This document shows, in pieces, positions 51,184-60,336 of a stretch of 64,000 nt of DNA. A model generated the notes under the pieces. It saw only the letters and a list, made by a program, of their open reading frames with translations. It made no database searches and had not been told where the DNA came from. Positions within the stretch are counted from its first letter, which is position 1. Every line of letters starts with the position of its first letter. Position numbers and translations under genes: made by a program. Origin of the DNA: Tagaea sp965279565 (GTDB lineage Bacteria > Pseudomonadota > Alphaproteobacteria > CACIAM-22H2); assembly GCA_965279565.1 (NCBI GenBank), contig OZ257249.1:3100001-3164000 (forward strand), in the 5' to 3' direction.

Positions 51184-51887
51184 AGATAGGCCTCCACGGT
51201 CTCCCCGTTGCGCTGGCAGCCGGGTACGGCAAGGTCGACGAAGGCCTCGGTCACGCTCGCGGGCTGGCGCAGCGTCGCGGGATCCTCGCCGGGGAAGGCC
51301 GATGCGCGCATGCGCGTCGCGACGGGGCCGGGCGATAGCAGATTGACGCGGATCGCCGTCGGCGCCAGTTCCTGCGCCCATGTCTTGACCATCATCTCGA
51401 GCGCGGCCTTGCTGGTGGCGTAGGCTCCCCAGTAGGCGCGGAACTTCTGTGCCGCTCCCGACGTGACGAAGATCGCACGCCCGGCATCCGACAGGCGCAG
51501 GGCCGGCTCCAGCGTGCGCATCAGCCGCCAGTTGGCGTGGACATTGATGCGGAACACGTCCTCCCATTCCTTCGCGTCGTGGTGCGTGACAGGGCCCAGC
51601 GTGCCGAGCGCGCCGGCATTGCCGACGAAGACGTCGACCTTGCCGAAGCGCTCGTAAAGCGACGGGCCGAGCGCGTCGAGCTTGTCGAGTTCCGCAAGAT
51701 CGACCGGCACGAGGGTGGTGGAGCCGCCCGCGCGCACGATCGCGTCGTCGAGTTCCTCGAGTGCTCCCACCGTGCGGGCGAGGGCGACGATATGGGCACC
51801 TTCGGCGGCGAAACGTTCGGCGACCGCGCGGCCGATGCCGCGCGAAGCGCCCGTGATCACGGCAATACGGCCCTGCAGACGCTTCAT
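51180..51887 (-). CDS. Short-chain dehydrogenase/reductase
   Basis: A 235-aa Rossmann-fold enzyme of the SDR family. The cofactor motif is ITGASRGIGRAVAERFA (about residues 11-27), the catalytic Ser is in TSGAAQ, and the catalytic Tyr/Lys pair is in YATSKAA. The standard SDR length argues for a monodomain oxidoreductase. The substrate is unknown. It is coupled to the DUF2937 gene upstream (ATGA) and to the VOC gene downstream (GTGA). Confidence 0.93.
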   Translation of the reverse strand: MKRLQGRIAVITGASRGIGRAVAERFAAEGAHIVALARTVGALEELDDAIVRAGGSTTLVPVDLAELDKLDALGPSLYERFGKVDVFVGNAGALGTLGPVTHHDAKEWEDVFRINVHANWRLMRTLEPALRLSDAGRAIFVTSGAAQKFRAYWGAYATSKAALEMMVKTWAQELAPTAIRVNLLSPGPVATRMRASAFPGEDPATLRQPASVTEAFVDLAVPGCQRNGETVEAYL

Positions 51888-52339
51888 AAATCCCTCAAGG
51901 TTCTTTGGCGCGATGGAAAAAGGCCCCGCGCAATGCCGGCCGTCGCGGCAGCGAAGATCAGGCCCAGGATCGCGGCACCCGCACCATAGGCGGCCGCCTC
52001 GAGCGTCAGCGGCAGGCCCGGCTCGTGCAGCCGCAGGCTGGCTTCGACGACCGGCCAGTCGAAATTCGCGAGGAATGCGCGCAGGCGCCCGAGGCCGTTG
52101 CCGCCCAGTTCGACGACCGCCTGCCGGAGTTCAGGAATGGCCGCCTCGATGCGCGCGATGCTGGAAGCGTCGGGCGTGGGTGACGCGCGCATCGCAGAAA
52201 GCTGCCGGTCGAGTTCGAGCGCACTCTGGTCGAGCCGGTGGCGGTAGACGCCAAGAAAAGCCGGCACCTGCATCCCGGAAATTGCGAACGTCACGGCGAA
52301 AAGCGCATCCCACAGGCGCCGCAGACCGGCGACGATCAC
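51884..52339 (-). CDS. DUF2937 family membrane protein
   Basis: A 151-aa protein. The N-terminal hydrophobic segment (LWDALFAVTFAISG, residues 8-21) is followed by an extracytoplasmic helical region and then a second hydrophobic segment (about 120-140, AAYGAGAAILGLIFAAATAG). The family has no known function. The start is GTG at 52339, two bases after the purF stop. Its stop overlaps the SDR ATG. I assign the family from the overall sequence pattern. Confidence 0.78.
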   Translation of the reverse strand: MIVAGLRRLWDALFAVTFAISGMQVPAFLGVYRHRLDQSALELDRQLSAMRASPTPDASSIARIEAAIPELRQAVVELGGNGLGRLRAFLANFDWPVVEASLRLHEPGLPLTLEAAAYGAGAAILGLIFAAATAGIARGLFPSRQRTLRDL

Positions 52340-52341
52340 GT

Positions 52342-53805
52342 TCAGGCGATCTCGAGCAGGCTCGCCTGCACCGGATGCTCGCCGCGTTCCTCGATGTCGG
52401 TGAGGCGCGTCGGATATTCGCCGGTGAAGCACGCGTCGCAGAAGCGCGGCGCCTTGGGATCGCGGCCCGGTTCGCCCATCGCGCGGTAGAGACCGTCGAT
52501 CGAGATGAAGGCGAGGCTGTCGACGCCGATGATGCGCGCCATCGCCGCAACGTCGTTCTTCGAGGCGAGGAGCTGGCTGCTTTCCGGCGTGTCGATGCCG
52601 TAGAAGCAGGAATGCTTCGTCGGCGGCGAGGAGATGCGCATGTGCACCTCGGTCGCACCCGCCTGGCGGACCATCTCGACGATCTTCTTCGACGTGGTGC
52701 CGCGCACGATCGAATCGTCGACGAGGATCACGCGCCTGCCGGTGAGGCCCGCGCGGTTGGCGTTGTGCTTGAGCTTGACGCCGAGATGGCGGATCTGGTC
52801 GCTCGGCTCGATGAAGGTGCGGCCCACATAGTGGTTGCGGATGATGCCCAGATCGAACGGGATGCCGGATTCCTGTGCGTAACCGAGTGCGGCCGGCACG
52901 CCGCTGTCGGGGACCGGCACGACGAGATCGGCCGGCAGGCCGCTCTCTCGCGCGAGTTCGGCGCCGATGCGCTTGCGCGCCTCGTAGACCGAGATGCCCT
53001 CGGTCACGCTGTCGGGACGCGCGAAGTAGATGTACTCGAACACGCAGAAGCGCTTCACCTCGGGGCGGAACGGCTTCATCGAGCGGATGCCGTTGCGGTC
53101 GATGACGACCATCTCGCCGGCTTCGAGGTCGCGCACGTAGTCCGCGCCGATGATGTCGAGCGCGCAGGTCTCCGACGTGACCACCCAGCAATCGTCGAGC
53201 TTGCCGAGCACGAGCGGGCGCACGCCGCGCGGGTCGCGCACGGCGATGATCTTGTCCTTGGCGATGCAGGTCAGCGAATAGGCGCCTTCGACCTGGTTGA
53301 GGGCGGCGATCAGGCGCGTCGTCACGTCGCCCTGCGCCTGCGCCATCATGTGGACGATGACTTCGGTGTCGCTCGTCGACTGGAAGATCGATCCGCGCTT
53401 GATGAGGCTGCGGCGCAGCGTTTCGGCGTTGGTGAGGTTGCCGTTATGGGCGAGCCCGAAGCCGCCGAATTCGAACTCGGCGAAAAGCGGCTGGATGTTG
53501 CGAAGGATCGTGCCGCCGCTGGTCGAGTAGCGCACATGTCCGATCGCCGTGTCGCCCTTCAGCGCCGCGATGACCTTCTGTTCGCCGAAATTGTCGCCGA
53601 CCAGGCCGACCGCGCGGTGCGTGTTGAACTGCTTACCGTCGAAGGCGATGATTCCGGCGGCTTCCTGCCCGCGATGCTGGAGCGCATGCAGGCCGAGTGC
53701 CGCGAGCGCGCCCGCGTCCTTGTGCCCGAGAATGCCGAAGATGCCGCATTCTTCCTTGAGCTTGTCGTCGTCGAAGGGATCGGTCGTCACCGGTGAGCGG
53801 TCCAT
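52342..53805 (-). CDS. purF: Amidophosphoribosyltransferase PurF
   Basis: A 487-aa enzyme of the first step of purine synthesis (PRPP plus glutamine to phosphoribosylamine). The N-terminal nucleophile Cys is in EECGIFGIL (near residue 20), exposed after removal of a short propeptide. The glutaminase domain is Ntn-type. The PRPP-binding motif VILVDDSIVRGTT lies in the second half, and the C-terminal cysteines of CDACFTG are of the Fe-S-binding Bacillus type. It lies 48 bases after cvpA, the usual neighbour. Confidence 0.97.
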   Translation of the reverse strand: MDRSPVTTDPFDDDKLKEECGIFGILGHKDAGALAALGLHALQHRGQEAAGIIAFDGKQFNTHRAVGLVGDNFGEQKVIAALKGDTAIGHVRYSTSGGTILRNIQPLFAEFEFGGFGLAHNGNLTNAETLRRSLIKRGSIFQSTSDTEVIVHMMAQAQGDVTTRLIAALNQVEGAYSLTCIAKDKIIAVRDPRGVRPLVLGKLDDCWVVTSETCALDIIGADYVRDLEAGEMVVIDRNGIRSMKPFRPEVKRFCVFEYIYFARPDSVTEGISVYEARKRIGAELARESGLPADLVVPVPDSGVPAALGYAQESGIPFDLGIIRNHYVGRTFIEPSDQIRHLGVKLKHNANRAGLTGRRVILVDDSIVRGTTSKKIVEMVRQAGATEVHMRISSPPTKHSCFYGIDTPESSQLLASKNDVAAMARIIGVDSLAFISIDGLYRAMGEPGRDPKAPRFCDACFTGEYPTRLTDIEERGEHPVQASLLEIA

Positions 53806-53853
53806 GAAACCCCCAATGCGTCCCCGGCCCGGAGGGCGCGCGAACTCGACGGA

Positions 53854-54528
53854 CTAACGGCTGGGTGCGGCCGGGCGGACGCGGTCGATGAGCTGTTCCA
53901 TGCCCTGCACCTCGTCGCGTTTATATCCCGTTTCGCCGGGCTGTGAAGGGGGATTCGGCTGCAGCCGCTGCAGGGCCCGTATGGCCTCCGTGCCGCGCTG
54001 GGCCTGGTCCCCGGCGGTGCGCACCTGTCCCCGGAATTCGGGCGGTGCGAGCCCGACCAGATACTCGGCAATCTGCTCGATCAGCGGGCGTGTCCGGGCC
54101 TCGAATATCCAGTCCGGGCGCTTTTCCTCGGGGATCGCCCAGGCCAGCGCCAGCCAGGCGAGGCCGAGCAGTACCAAGCCGCGGAATATGCCGAAAACGA
54201 AGCCGAGCGACCGGTCCACGGCCGACAGGCTCGACGAGCGTCGCACCAGCGCAGAGGTGCCATGCGCGATCATCGCGAACACGATCAGGCTGGCGACGAA
54301 CAGGGCGATGCCGGCCGCGACGTCGGCCAGAAGCTGGCTTTCGATGAAGGCGCGGAAATAGGGGCGGGCGAACGCGAATCCCCACAGCGTCACGAGGGCC
54401 GCACCGGCCCAGGCGGCGAGGCTGAGCACTTCCTTGACGAAGCCCCGGATCAGCGCGACGAGCGCCGATACGAGCACCACAAGGGCCACGGCACCGTCGA
54501 AAGCGTTGATCGGGAGCGAATCGAGCAT
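53854..54528 (-). CDS. cvpA: CvpA-family membrane protein (colicin V production)
   Basis: A 224-aa protein with four membrane segments (about residues 11-29, 38-55, 70-95, 103-133). The second half is soluble and Pro/Gly/Arg-rich, including an Arg/Gln-rich stretch. The conserved GFVKEVLSLAAWA at the start is the family mark. CvpA has been tied to colicin V production and to envelope stress, but its exact role is open. Placement immediately before purF is the classic cvpA-purF order. Confidence 0.93.
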   Translation of the reverse strand: MLDSLPINAFDGAVALVVLVSALVALIRGFVKEVLSLAAWAGAALVTLWGFAFARPYFRAFIESQLLADVAAGIALFVASLIVFAMIAHGTSALVRRSSSLSAVDRSLGFVFGIFRGLVLLGLAWLALAWAIPEEKRPDWIFEARTRPLIEQIAEYLVGLAPPEFRGQVRTAGDQAQRGTEAIRALQRLQPNPPSQPGETGYKRDEVQGMEQLIDRVRPAAPSR

Positions 54529-54550
54529 CTAAGGCCGAGAATAACAGGGT

Positions 54551-55939
54551 TTATCCGGGGCGGGCCATGCGCCGGGGGGCGGGATTGCCGAGCGCTTCGA
54601 CGAGGTCGCCAAGCAGGCGCAGTTCGCGCACCTCGATCCCGGCGACAGTGCCGCCGCGTTTGCCGCGCGGCGGGCAGTAGGCCCGACCGAACCCCAGTTT
54701 TGCGGCTTCCTTGAGGCGGGCTTCCGTCTGGCCGACCGCGCGCACCTCGCCCGACAGGCCGATTTCGCCGAAAACGACCGATTCGCCCGGAACGGGCGTG
54801 TCCGTCAGGGCCGAGACGAGGGCCGCGGCGACGGCAAGGTCCGCCGCCGGTTCCGCGATGCGCAGGCCGCCCGCGACGTTCAGATAGACGTCCGCTCCGC
54901 CGAAAGCGAGCTCGCAGCGTGTTTCGAGCACGGCCAGCACCATCGCGAGGCGGCCCGAGTCCCAGCCGATCACGGCCCGGCGCGGCGTGCCGTAGGCGCT
55001 GGGCGCCACCAGCGCCTGGATCTCGACCAGCACAGGGCGCGTTCCCTCCATGCCGGCGAAGACGGCGGCACCCGAAACCTCGCCGCGCCGTTCGGCGAGG
55101 AACAGGGCGGACGGGTTGGGAACTTCGGTGAGGCCCGCGTCGGTCATCTCGAAAACGCCGATCTCGTCGGTCGGACCGAAACGGTTCTTGACAGCGCGCA
55201 GGATGCGGAACTGGTGGCCGCGCTCGCCCTCGAAATAGAGGACCGTGTCGACCATGTGCTCGAGCACGCGCGGTCCCGCGATCGTGCCTTCCTTCGTGAC
55301 GTGGCCCACGAGGATGACCGCCACGCCACGCCGCTTGGCGAGCCGGATCAGCTCTGCTGCCGACGCGCGCACCTGCGCCACCGTGCCGGGCGCGCTGTCG
55401 AGCTGGTCGATATACATGGTCTGGATGGAATCGATGACCGCAAGGTCGGGCGCGTCGGACGCGTCGAGCGTGGCGAGGATGTCGCGCACGTTCGTGGCCG
55501 AGGCGAGCGAGACCTTTGCTTTGGCGAGATCGAGGCGCGTGGCCCGCATGCGGATCTGGTCGACCGCTTCTTCGCCGGAAATATAAGCGACGCGCGCGGT
55601 CTTCGAGAGGGCGGCGGCGGCCTGGAGGAGCAGCGTCGACTTGCCGATGCCCGGATCGCCGCCGACGAGCACGGCCGATCCCTTGACGAGCCCGCCGCCG
55701 AGCACGCGGTCGAGTTCGGCGATACCGGTCTTGCGGCGCGGTGCTTGTTCGCTTTCGCCTTCGAGGTCGACGAACGAGACGCGCTTGCCGCCCTTGGCCG
55801 ACACGCCCTTGGGCGCCACGTCCGGGACGGTTTCCTCGACGATGGTGTTCCATGCCCCGCACGCGTCGCAGCGGCCGGACCAGCGCGGATGCACGCCCCC
55901 GCATTCCTGGCAGACGAAGCGGGCGGCCGCCTTGGCCAT
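54551..55939 (-). CDS. radA: DNA repair protein RadA
   Basis: A 462-aa RecA-like ATPase with a C-terminal Lon-protease-like domain. The N-terminal zinc finger is FVCQECGGVHPRW and CDACGAW (C4). Walker A is GGDPGIGKSTLL, and the RadA KNRFG motif is AVKNRFGPTDEIGVF. The PDZ-Lon-like C-terminus carries VSGAAVFAGMEGTRPVLVEIQ. RadA branch-migrates recombination intermediates. ATG at 55939 is two bases after the mlaF stop. It is followed by cvpA after 22 bases. Confidence 0.97.
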   Translation of the reverse strand: MAKAAARFVCQECGGVHPRWSGRCDACGAWNTIVEETVPDVAPKGVSAKGGKRVSFVDLEGESEQAPRRKTGIAELDRVLGGGLVKGSAVLVGGDPGIGKSTLLLQAAAALSKTARVAYISGEEAVDQIRMRATRLDLAKAKVSLASATNVRDILATLDASDAPDLAVIDSIQTMYIDQLDSAPGTVAQVRASAAELIRLAKRRGVAVILVGHVTKEGTIAGPRVLEHMVDTVLYFEGERGHQFRILRAVKNRFGPTDEIGVFEMTDAGLTEVPNPSALFLAERRGEVSGAAVFAGMEGTRPVLVEIQALVAPSAYGTPRRAVIGWDSGRLAMVLAVLETRCELAFGGADVYLNVAGGLRIAEPAADLAVAAALVSALTDTPVPGESVVFGEIGLSGEVRAVGQTEARLKEAAKLGFGRAYCPPRGKRGGTVAGIEVRELRLLGDLVEALGNPAPRRMARPG

Positions 55940-55941
55940 CC

Positions 55942-56715
55942 TCAGACCGGGATCTGCATGCGGATCGGGCCATCCGCGCGGCCATGGATGAACTGGTCGA
56001 CGAAGGCGTTGCCCGACCGGTCGATCTCGGCGACAGGACCCTGCCAGATGATCTTGCCCTCGTAGAGCATGGCGATGCGGTGCGCGATCTTGCGCGCACT
56101 CGCCATGTCGTGCGTGATCGAGAGGGCGCTGGCGCCCAGGCGATGCACGCAGTCGGCGATCAGGTCGTTGATGACGTCCGACATGATCGGGTCGAGCCCG
56201 GTCGTCGGCTCGTCGAAGAAGATGATCTCGGGCTGCGTGGCGATCGCGCGTGCGAGGCCCACGCGCTTGCGCATGCCGCCTGAAAGCTCGGAGGGCTGCA
56301 GTTCGGCGACCTGTGCGGGCAGGCCGACCTGCGCCAGCTTCTCGATCGCGATGACCTTGGCCTCGCGCTTGCTCTTGCCTTGTGCGGCGATCAGGCCGAA
56401 GGCGACGTTTTCCCACACGCTCAGCGAGTCGAACAGGGCGGCGGACTGGAACAGCATGCCGAACTTGCGATTGACCGCCTCGCGCTCGCGCGTCGGCATG
56501 CCGATCACTTCCTGCCCGTCGACCTTGATCGAGCCTTCTTCGGGATCGAGCAGGCCCAGGATGCATTTGAGCAGCACCGACTTGCCCGTGCCCGAGCCGC
56601 CGATGATGACGACGGATTCCGCGTCGCCCACATCGAGATCGAGGCCGTTCAGCACGACCTTGGAGCCGAAGCGCTTCTTCAGGCCGCGGATCTGGATTTT
56701 CGGGGTGTCGGCCAT
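55942..56715 (-). CDS. mlaF: MlaF-type phospholipid-transport ABC ATPase
   Basis: A 257-aa ABC ATPase. Walker A GGSGTGKSVLL, the Q loop LFQSAALFDSL, signature LSGGMRKRVGLARA, Walker B IIFFDEPTTGLDP and the H-loop ITHDM are all present. It works with MlaE to move phospholipids between the membranes to keep outer-membrane asymmetry. ATG at 56715 follows GGGGA; a GTG four codons upstream, just after the mlaE stop, is an alternative. mlaD, mlaB and mlaC are not adjacent. Placement after alr is common in this class. Confidence 0.94.
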   Translation of the reverse strand: MADTPKIQIRGLKKRFGSKVVLNGLDLDVGDAESVVIIGGSGTGKSVLLKCILGLLDPEEGSIKVDGQEVIGMPTREREAVNRKFGMLFQSAALFDSLSVWENVAFGLIAAQGKSKREAKVIAIEKLAQVGLPAQVAELQPSELSGGMRKRVGLARAIATQPEIIFFDEPTTGLDPIMSDVINDLIADCVHRLGASALSITHDMASARKIAHRIAMLYEGKIIWQGPVAEIDRSGNAFVDQFIHGRADGPIRMQIPV

Positions 56716-56727
56716 GCGAGTCCCCAC

Positions 56728-57504
56728 TCAGCGTGTCGCGAAGAAGATTTCGGTGATCGCGTAGTTGAAGATCAGGATCAGGATGGAGGCAGACACCACG
56801 GCGTTCGTCGTCGCCCGGCCCACGCCCTGGGCGCCGCCTTCGGACTTGTAGCCGTGGTAGCAGCCCATCAGCGTGATGATGAAGCCGAACACCGACGCCT
56901 TCACGAGGCCGGAGAACACGTCCATGAATTCGAGATAGTCGAAAGTCTGCTTGAGATAGACCGCCGCGTTGAACTCGAGCTTGTAGACGCCCACGATATA
57001 GCCGCCGAACACGCCGATGATGTCGGCGACGACGACGAGCATCGGCAGCGTGACCGCACCCGCGATCAGGCGCGGTGCGACGAGATACTTCATCGGGTTC
57101 GTCGACAGCGTGTGGAGCGCGTCGATCTGCTCGGTGACGCGCATCGTGCCGATCTCGGCCGCGATCGAGGCGCCGATGCGCCCGGCCACCATCAGGCCCG
57201 CGATGACGGGGCCAAGCTCGCGCGTGACCGACAGGATGACGACGGTGGCGACCGCACCTTCGGCCGAGAAGCGCGCGAAGCCCGTGTAGCTCTGCAGGGC
57301 AAGCACCATGCCCGTGAACAGCGCGGTCAGCCCCACCACGGGAAGCGAGAAATACCCGATATCGAGCATCTGGCGCAGGATGTGGCGCACGTAGAAGGGC
57401 GGGCGGAAGCAGTGCGAGACGGCGCGCGCGCTGAACAGCGAGATCTCGCCGACCTGCTGCAGGAATCCCAGGAAGAAACGGCCGACGGTCGCGAGCGGGT
57501 TCAT
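56728..57504 (-). CDS. mlaE: MlaE-type ABC permease
   Basis: A 258-aa integral membrane permease. Hydrophobic segments lie at about residues 45-70, 140-170, 190-215 and 235-255. The defining stretch is VTRELGPVIAGLMVAGRIGA, then AAEIGTMRVTEQIDALHTLST, typical of MlaE/YrbE. It is the permease partner of MlaF directly downstream, for retrograde phospholipid transport. ATG at 57504 overlaps the alr stop as ATGA. Confidence 0.94.
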   Translation of the reverse strand: MNPLATVGRFFLGFLQQVGEISLFSARAVSHCFRPPFYVRHILRQMLDIGYFSLPVVGLTALFTGMVLALQSYTGFARFSAEGAVATVVILSVTRELGPVIAGLMVAGRIGASIAAEIGTMRVTEQIDALHTLSTNPMKYLVAPRLIAGAVTLPMLVVVADIIGVFGGYIVGVYKLEFNAAVYLKQTFDYLEFMDVFSGLVKASVFGFIITLMGCYHGYKSEGGAQGVGRATTNAVVSASILILIFNYAITEIFFATR

Positions 57505-58601
57505 GCGGCGGGCTCGAGATAGCCGCGCGCGAAGCGCTTGCCCAGGCGCGTCAGCACCTCGTAGCCGTTCGTCCCGGCGATGTCGGCGACCTCGTCGACG
57601 GTCATGCGGCTGCCGAGGAGTTCGACCATCCGGCCGGGAAGGGCCTCGGGTGCATTGCTGACGTCGAGGGTGATCAGATCCATTGAGACGCGACCGAGGA
57701 ACGGGATTCGTTTTTCGCCGATATAGGCAGCTCCCCGACCGGAAAGCGAACGCAGCCACCCGTCGGCGTAACCGCAGGCGATCGTTGCGACTTTCGTCGG
57801 TCGAGTCGCCTGCCACGTGGCACCATAGCCAACGGTCTGGGGGTGGTCAATTTCGCGGACCTGAAGGATGCGCGCTTCCAGACGCGCGACGGTCCGCATC
57901 GGGTTTGCGAGGCCCGGCGTGGGGTTGATGCCGTAGACGGCGCAACCCGGCCGCGCGAGATCGAAGTTGTAGTCCGGCCCGAGGAACACGCCCGACGAAT
58001 TGGCGAAGCTCGCCGCCGCCTTCGGAAAGGCCGCGCGGATCCGACGGAACCGGGCGAGCTGGTCGGCATTGATCGGACTGTCGCGCTCTTCGGAACTGAC
58101 GAGGTGGCTCATCACGAAGCGCACGTCGAGCTCGGCGAGGATCGACGGATCGGCGATCAGCGCATCGGTCGCGCGCGGGCTGAGGCCGAGGCGCGCCATT
58201 CCGGTATCGAAATGGAGATTGGCTTTAAGCTTCTCACCCGCCGCGCGCGCGGCCTTCGCCCACGCTTCGATCTCGCCGAGGTCGTTGAGGCTGGGCGTGA
58301 GATCGCGGCGGCGGAAGAGGGCGGCTTCGTCGGGGCCGAGCCCGTCGAGCACGCAGACCGACGCGTCCTCGCCGACATAGTCGCGCAGTTCCAGCCCTTC
58401 GTTGATACGTGCGACGAAGAAGTGCCGGCATCCTGCGCGATAGAGCGCGCGGCCGACGGGACCGGCCCCCAGCCCGTAGCCGTCCGCCTTGACGATTCCC
58501 GCACACTTCGCCGGTGCGACGCGCGCGGCGAGGTCGCGCCAGTTGGCGACGAGGGCGGCCAGATCGACGGTGAGCAGCGAAGCGGGACGCGCGTCAGTCA
58601 T
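57501..58601 (-). CDS. alr: Alanine racemase
   Basis: A 366-aa PLP enzyme that makes D-alanine for peptidoglycan. The PLP lysine is Lys38 in VKADGYGLG. The catalytic tyrosine Tyr259 lies in TVGYGATW. The N-terminal barrel and C-terminal beta domain have the expected lengths. The start overlaps the dnaB stop by eight bases, a tight coupling. It is the gene before mlaE. The coupling with dnaB is a conserved feature of alphaproteobacterial replicative operons. Confidence 0.96.
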   Translation of the reverse strand: MTDARPASLLTVDLAALVANWRDLAARVAPAKCAGIVKADGYGLGAGPVGRALYRAGCRHFFVARINEGLELRDYVGEDASVCVLDGLGPDEAALFRRRDLTPSLNDLGEIEAWAKAARAAGEKLKANLHFDTGMARLGLSPRATDALIADPSILAELDVRFVMSHLVSSEERDSPINADQLARFRRIRAAFPKAAASFANSSGVFLGPDYNFDLARPGCAVYGINPTPGLANPMRTVARLEARILQVREIDHPQTVGYGATWQATRPTKVATIACGYADGWLRSLSGRGAAYIGEKRIPFLGRVSMDLITLDVSNAPEALPGRMVELLGSRMTVDEVADIAGTNGYEVLTRLGKRFARGYLEPAA

Positions 58602-60159
58602 GCATGTCGGGCAGGTAGTCCGACGCGGCGAGGTCCGAGAATTTCGTGAACTGCCCGTCGAAGCGCAGGCGCACCGTTCCGATGGGGCCGTGCCGCTGCT
58701 TGCCGAGGATGACCTCGGCGATGTTCATCACCTGCTCGCCGCGCTCCTGCCACTTCTGGTGCCGCTCGTTGAACTTGCTTTCGTCTTCCTCGGGGCGGCG
58801 GGAGGGTTCGGCGCGACTGTGGTAGTACTCCTCGCGGTAGACGAACATGACGACGTCGGAATCCTGTTCGATCGTGCCGGATTCGCGAAGATCGGAGAGC
58901 TGCGGGCGCTTGTCTTCGCGCTGCTCGACGGCGCGCGAGAGCTGCGACAGCGCCACGACCGGCACGTCAAGTTCCTTTGCCAGCGCCTTGAGGCCGCGGG
59001 TGATCGCCGAGATTTCCTGCACGCGGCCTTCCGCGCGGCTGCCCGGCGGCGGTGCGAGAAGCTGCAGGTAGTCGATGACGATCAGCCCGAGCCCGTGCGT
59101 GCGCTTCAGGCGACGCGCGCGCGTGCGCACGGCCGAGACCGACAGGGCCGGCGTATCGTCGATATGCAGCGGTAGCGTGGCGAGACGCTGGGCCGCCTCG
59201 ACAAATTTCGGGAAATCTTCGCCCGACACTTCACCGCGACGGATCTTGTCGGACGGCACCTCGACCTGCTCCGACAGAAGTCGGTTGGCGAGCTGTTCGG
59301 CTGACATTTCCAGCGAGAAGAACGCGACCGTGCCGCCCTCGGCGTCCGGATTGTCCTTGTCGAGACCTTCGAGCGTGGCGCGGTCCAGCCATTTCTGGCG
59401 CGCGAGGGCCGCGTTGAAGGCGAGCTTCGTGGCAAGTGCGGTCTTGCCCATCGACGGTCGACCCGCAAGGATGACCAGATCCGACTTGTGCAGACCGCCA
59501 AGCTTGTCGTCGAGGTCGGCGAAACCGGTCGTGACGCCGGTTACCGCACCGTCGCGCTTGTAGGCGAGGGTGGCCATGTCGATGGCCGCGGTCAGCGCCT
59601 TGTTGAAGGTCTTGAAGCCGCCTTCGACCTGGCCCTTTTCGGCGAGATCGAACAGCTTCTGTTCGGCCGCTTCGATCTTCTGGTTGGCGTCGCTCTCGAC
59701 GTCGAAGGCGAACGCCTCATTGACGACGTCAGTGCCGATATCGATGAGCTGGCGACGAAGATAGAGGTCGAAGATGCGCTGCGCGTAGTCCTGCGCGTTG
59801 ATGATCGTGACGGCCGCGGCCTGCAGGCGGGCCAGATACTCGGCCCCGCCGATCTCGGCCAACTCGCCGTCGTGCTCGAAATAGTTCTTCAGCGTGGCTG
59901 CGTTCGCCTGCTGGCCCTTCTGCACGAGCTTGCCGACCGCATCGTAGATGCGGCCGTGGCGGCCGTCGGCAAAATGCTCGGGCAGCAGCAGTTCGCTGAC
60001 CTTTTCGAAGGCGCGGTTGTTTGCGAGCAGGGCCGCCAGCAATCCCATCTCGACTTCGAAGTTGTGCGGCGGAACGCGCGGTGCCGGCTCGTCGCCGGTG
60101 CGGTTCGGGAAGGGTGCGACGTTGCTGGGGAGAGGAGTTTCCATCGGGGTCGCGACCAT
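58594..60159 (-). CDS. dnaB: Replicative DNA helicase DnaB
   Basis: A 521-aa hexameric helicase that unwinds DNA at the fork. The N-terminal helical domain (about 30-140) contains NFEVEMGLLAALLANNRAFE. The RecA-like C-terminal domain has Walker A GRPSMGKTAL, the catalytic VAFFSLEMSAEQLANRLL, Walker B LIVIDYLQLL and SQLSRAVEQREDKRPQLSDL (motif H4). No intein or insertion is present. The ATG at 60159 is preceded by a DnaA-box-like pair at 60217-60240, and transcription of rplI probably stops just upstream of it. Confidence 0.97.
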   Translation of the reverse strand: MVATPMETPLPSNVAPFPNRTGDEPAPRVPPHNFEVEMGLLAALLANNRAFEKVSELLLPEHFADGRHGRIYDAVGKLVQKGQQANAATLKNYFEHDGELAEIGGAEYLARLQAAAVTIINAQDYAQRIFDLYLRRQLIDIGTDVVNEAFAFDVESDANQKIEAAEQKLFDLAEKGQVEGGFKTFNKALTAAIDMATLAYKRDGAVTGVTTGFADLDDKLGGLHKSDLVILAGRPSMGKTALATKLAFNAALARQKWLDRATLEGLDKDNPDAEGGTVAFFSLEMSAEQLANRLLSEQVEVPSDKIRRGEVSGEDFPKFVEAAQRLATLPLHIDDTPALSVSAVRTRARRLKRTHGLGLIVIDYLQLLAPPPGSRAEGRVQEISAITRGLKALAKELDVPVVALSQLSRAVEQREDKRPQLSDLRESGTIEQDSDVVMFVYREEYYHSRAEPSRRPEEDESKFNERHQKWQERGEQVMNIAEVILGKQRHGPIGTVRLRFDGQFTKFSDLAASDYLPDMHD

Positions 60160-60216
60160 AGGCGCGTCTGCTCTCGGGCAACAAACGAATTGCGACGGAT
60201 CGACTCGATTTGAAAG

Positions 60217-60240
60217 TTATCCAGTGGATTGTGTGGACAA
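60217..60240. promoter_or_regulatory. Two DnaA-box-like sequences upstream of dnaB
   Basis: TTATCCAGT (60217-60225) has two mismatches to the TTATCCACA consensus, and TGTGGACAA (60232-60240) is the complement of TTGTCCACA, one mismatch from consensus. The two are in inverted orientation six bases apart, 58-81 bases before the dnaB ATG. DnaA control of dnaB is plausible. Confidence 0.45.
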
Positions 60241-60263
60241 CCGCGGGCGCTGCGCAAGAAACG

Positions 60264-60294
60264 AAAAACGGCGCGCGTCGGAAAGACGCGCGCC
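60264..60294 (-). terminator. Intrinsic terminator after rplI
   Basis: On the minus strand a 10-bp perfect stem (GGCGCGCGTC with GACGCGCGCC, 60270-60294) with a five-base loop is followed by GTTTTTCGTTTC. It lies 43 bases past the rplI stop and is a classic rho-independent terminator. It separates the rpsF-rpsR-DUF2232-rplI unit from dnaB. Confidence 0.9.
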
Positions 60295-60336
60295 GCTGAT
60301 CGGCAAGATCGACGAAGTAAACGGAAGGTGAGGGGC

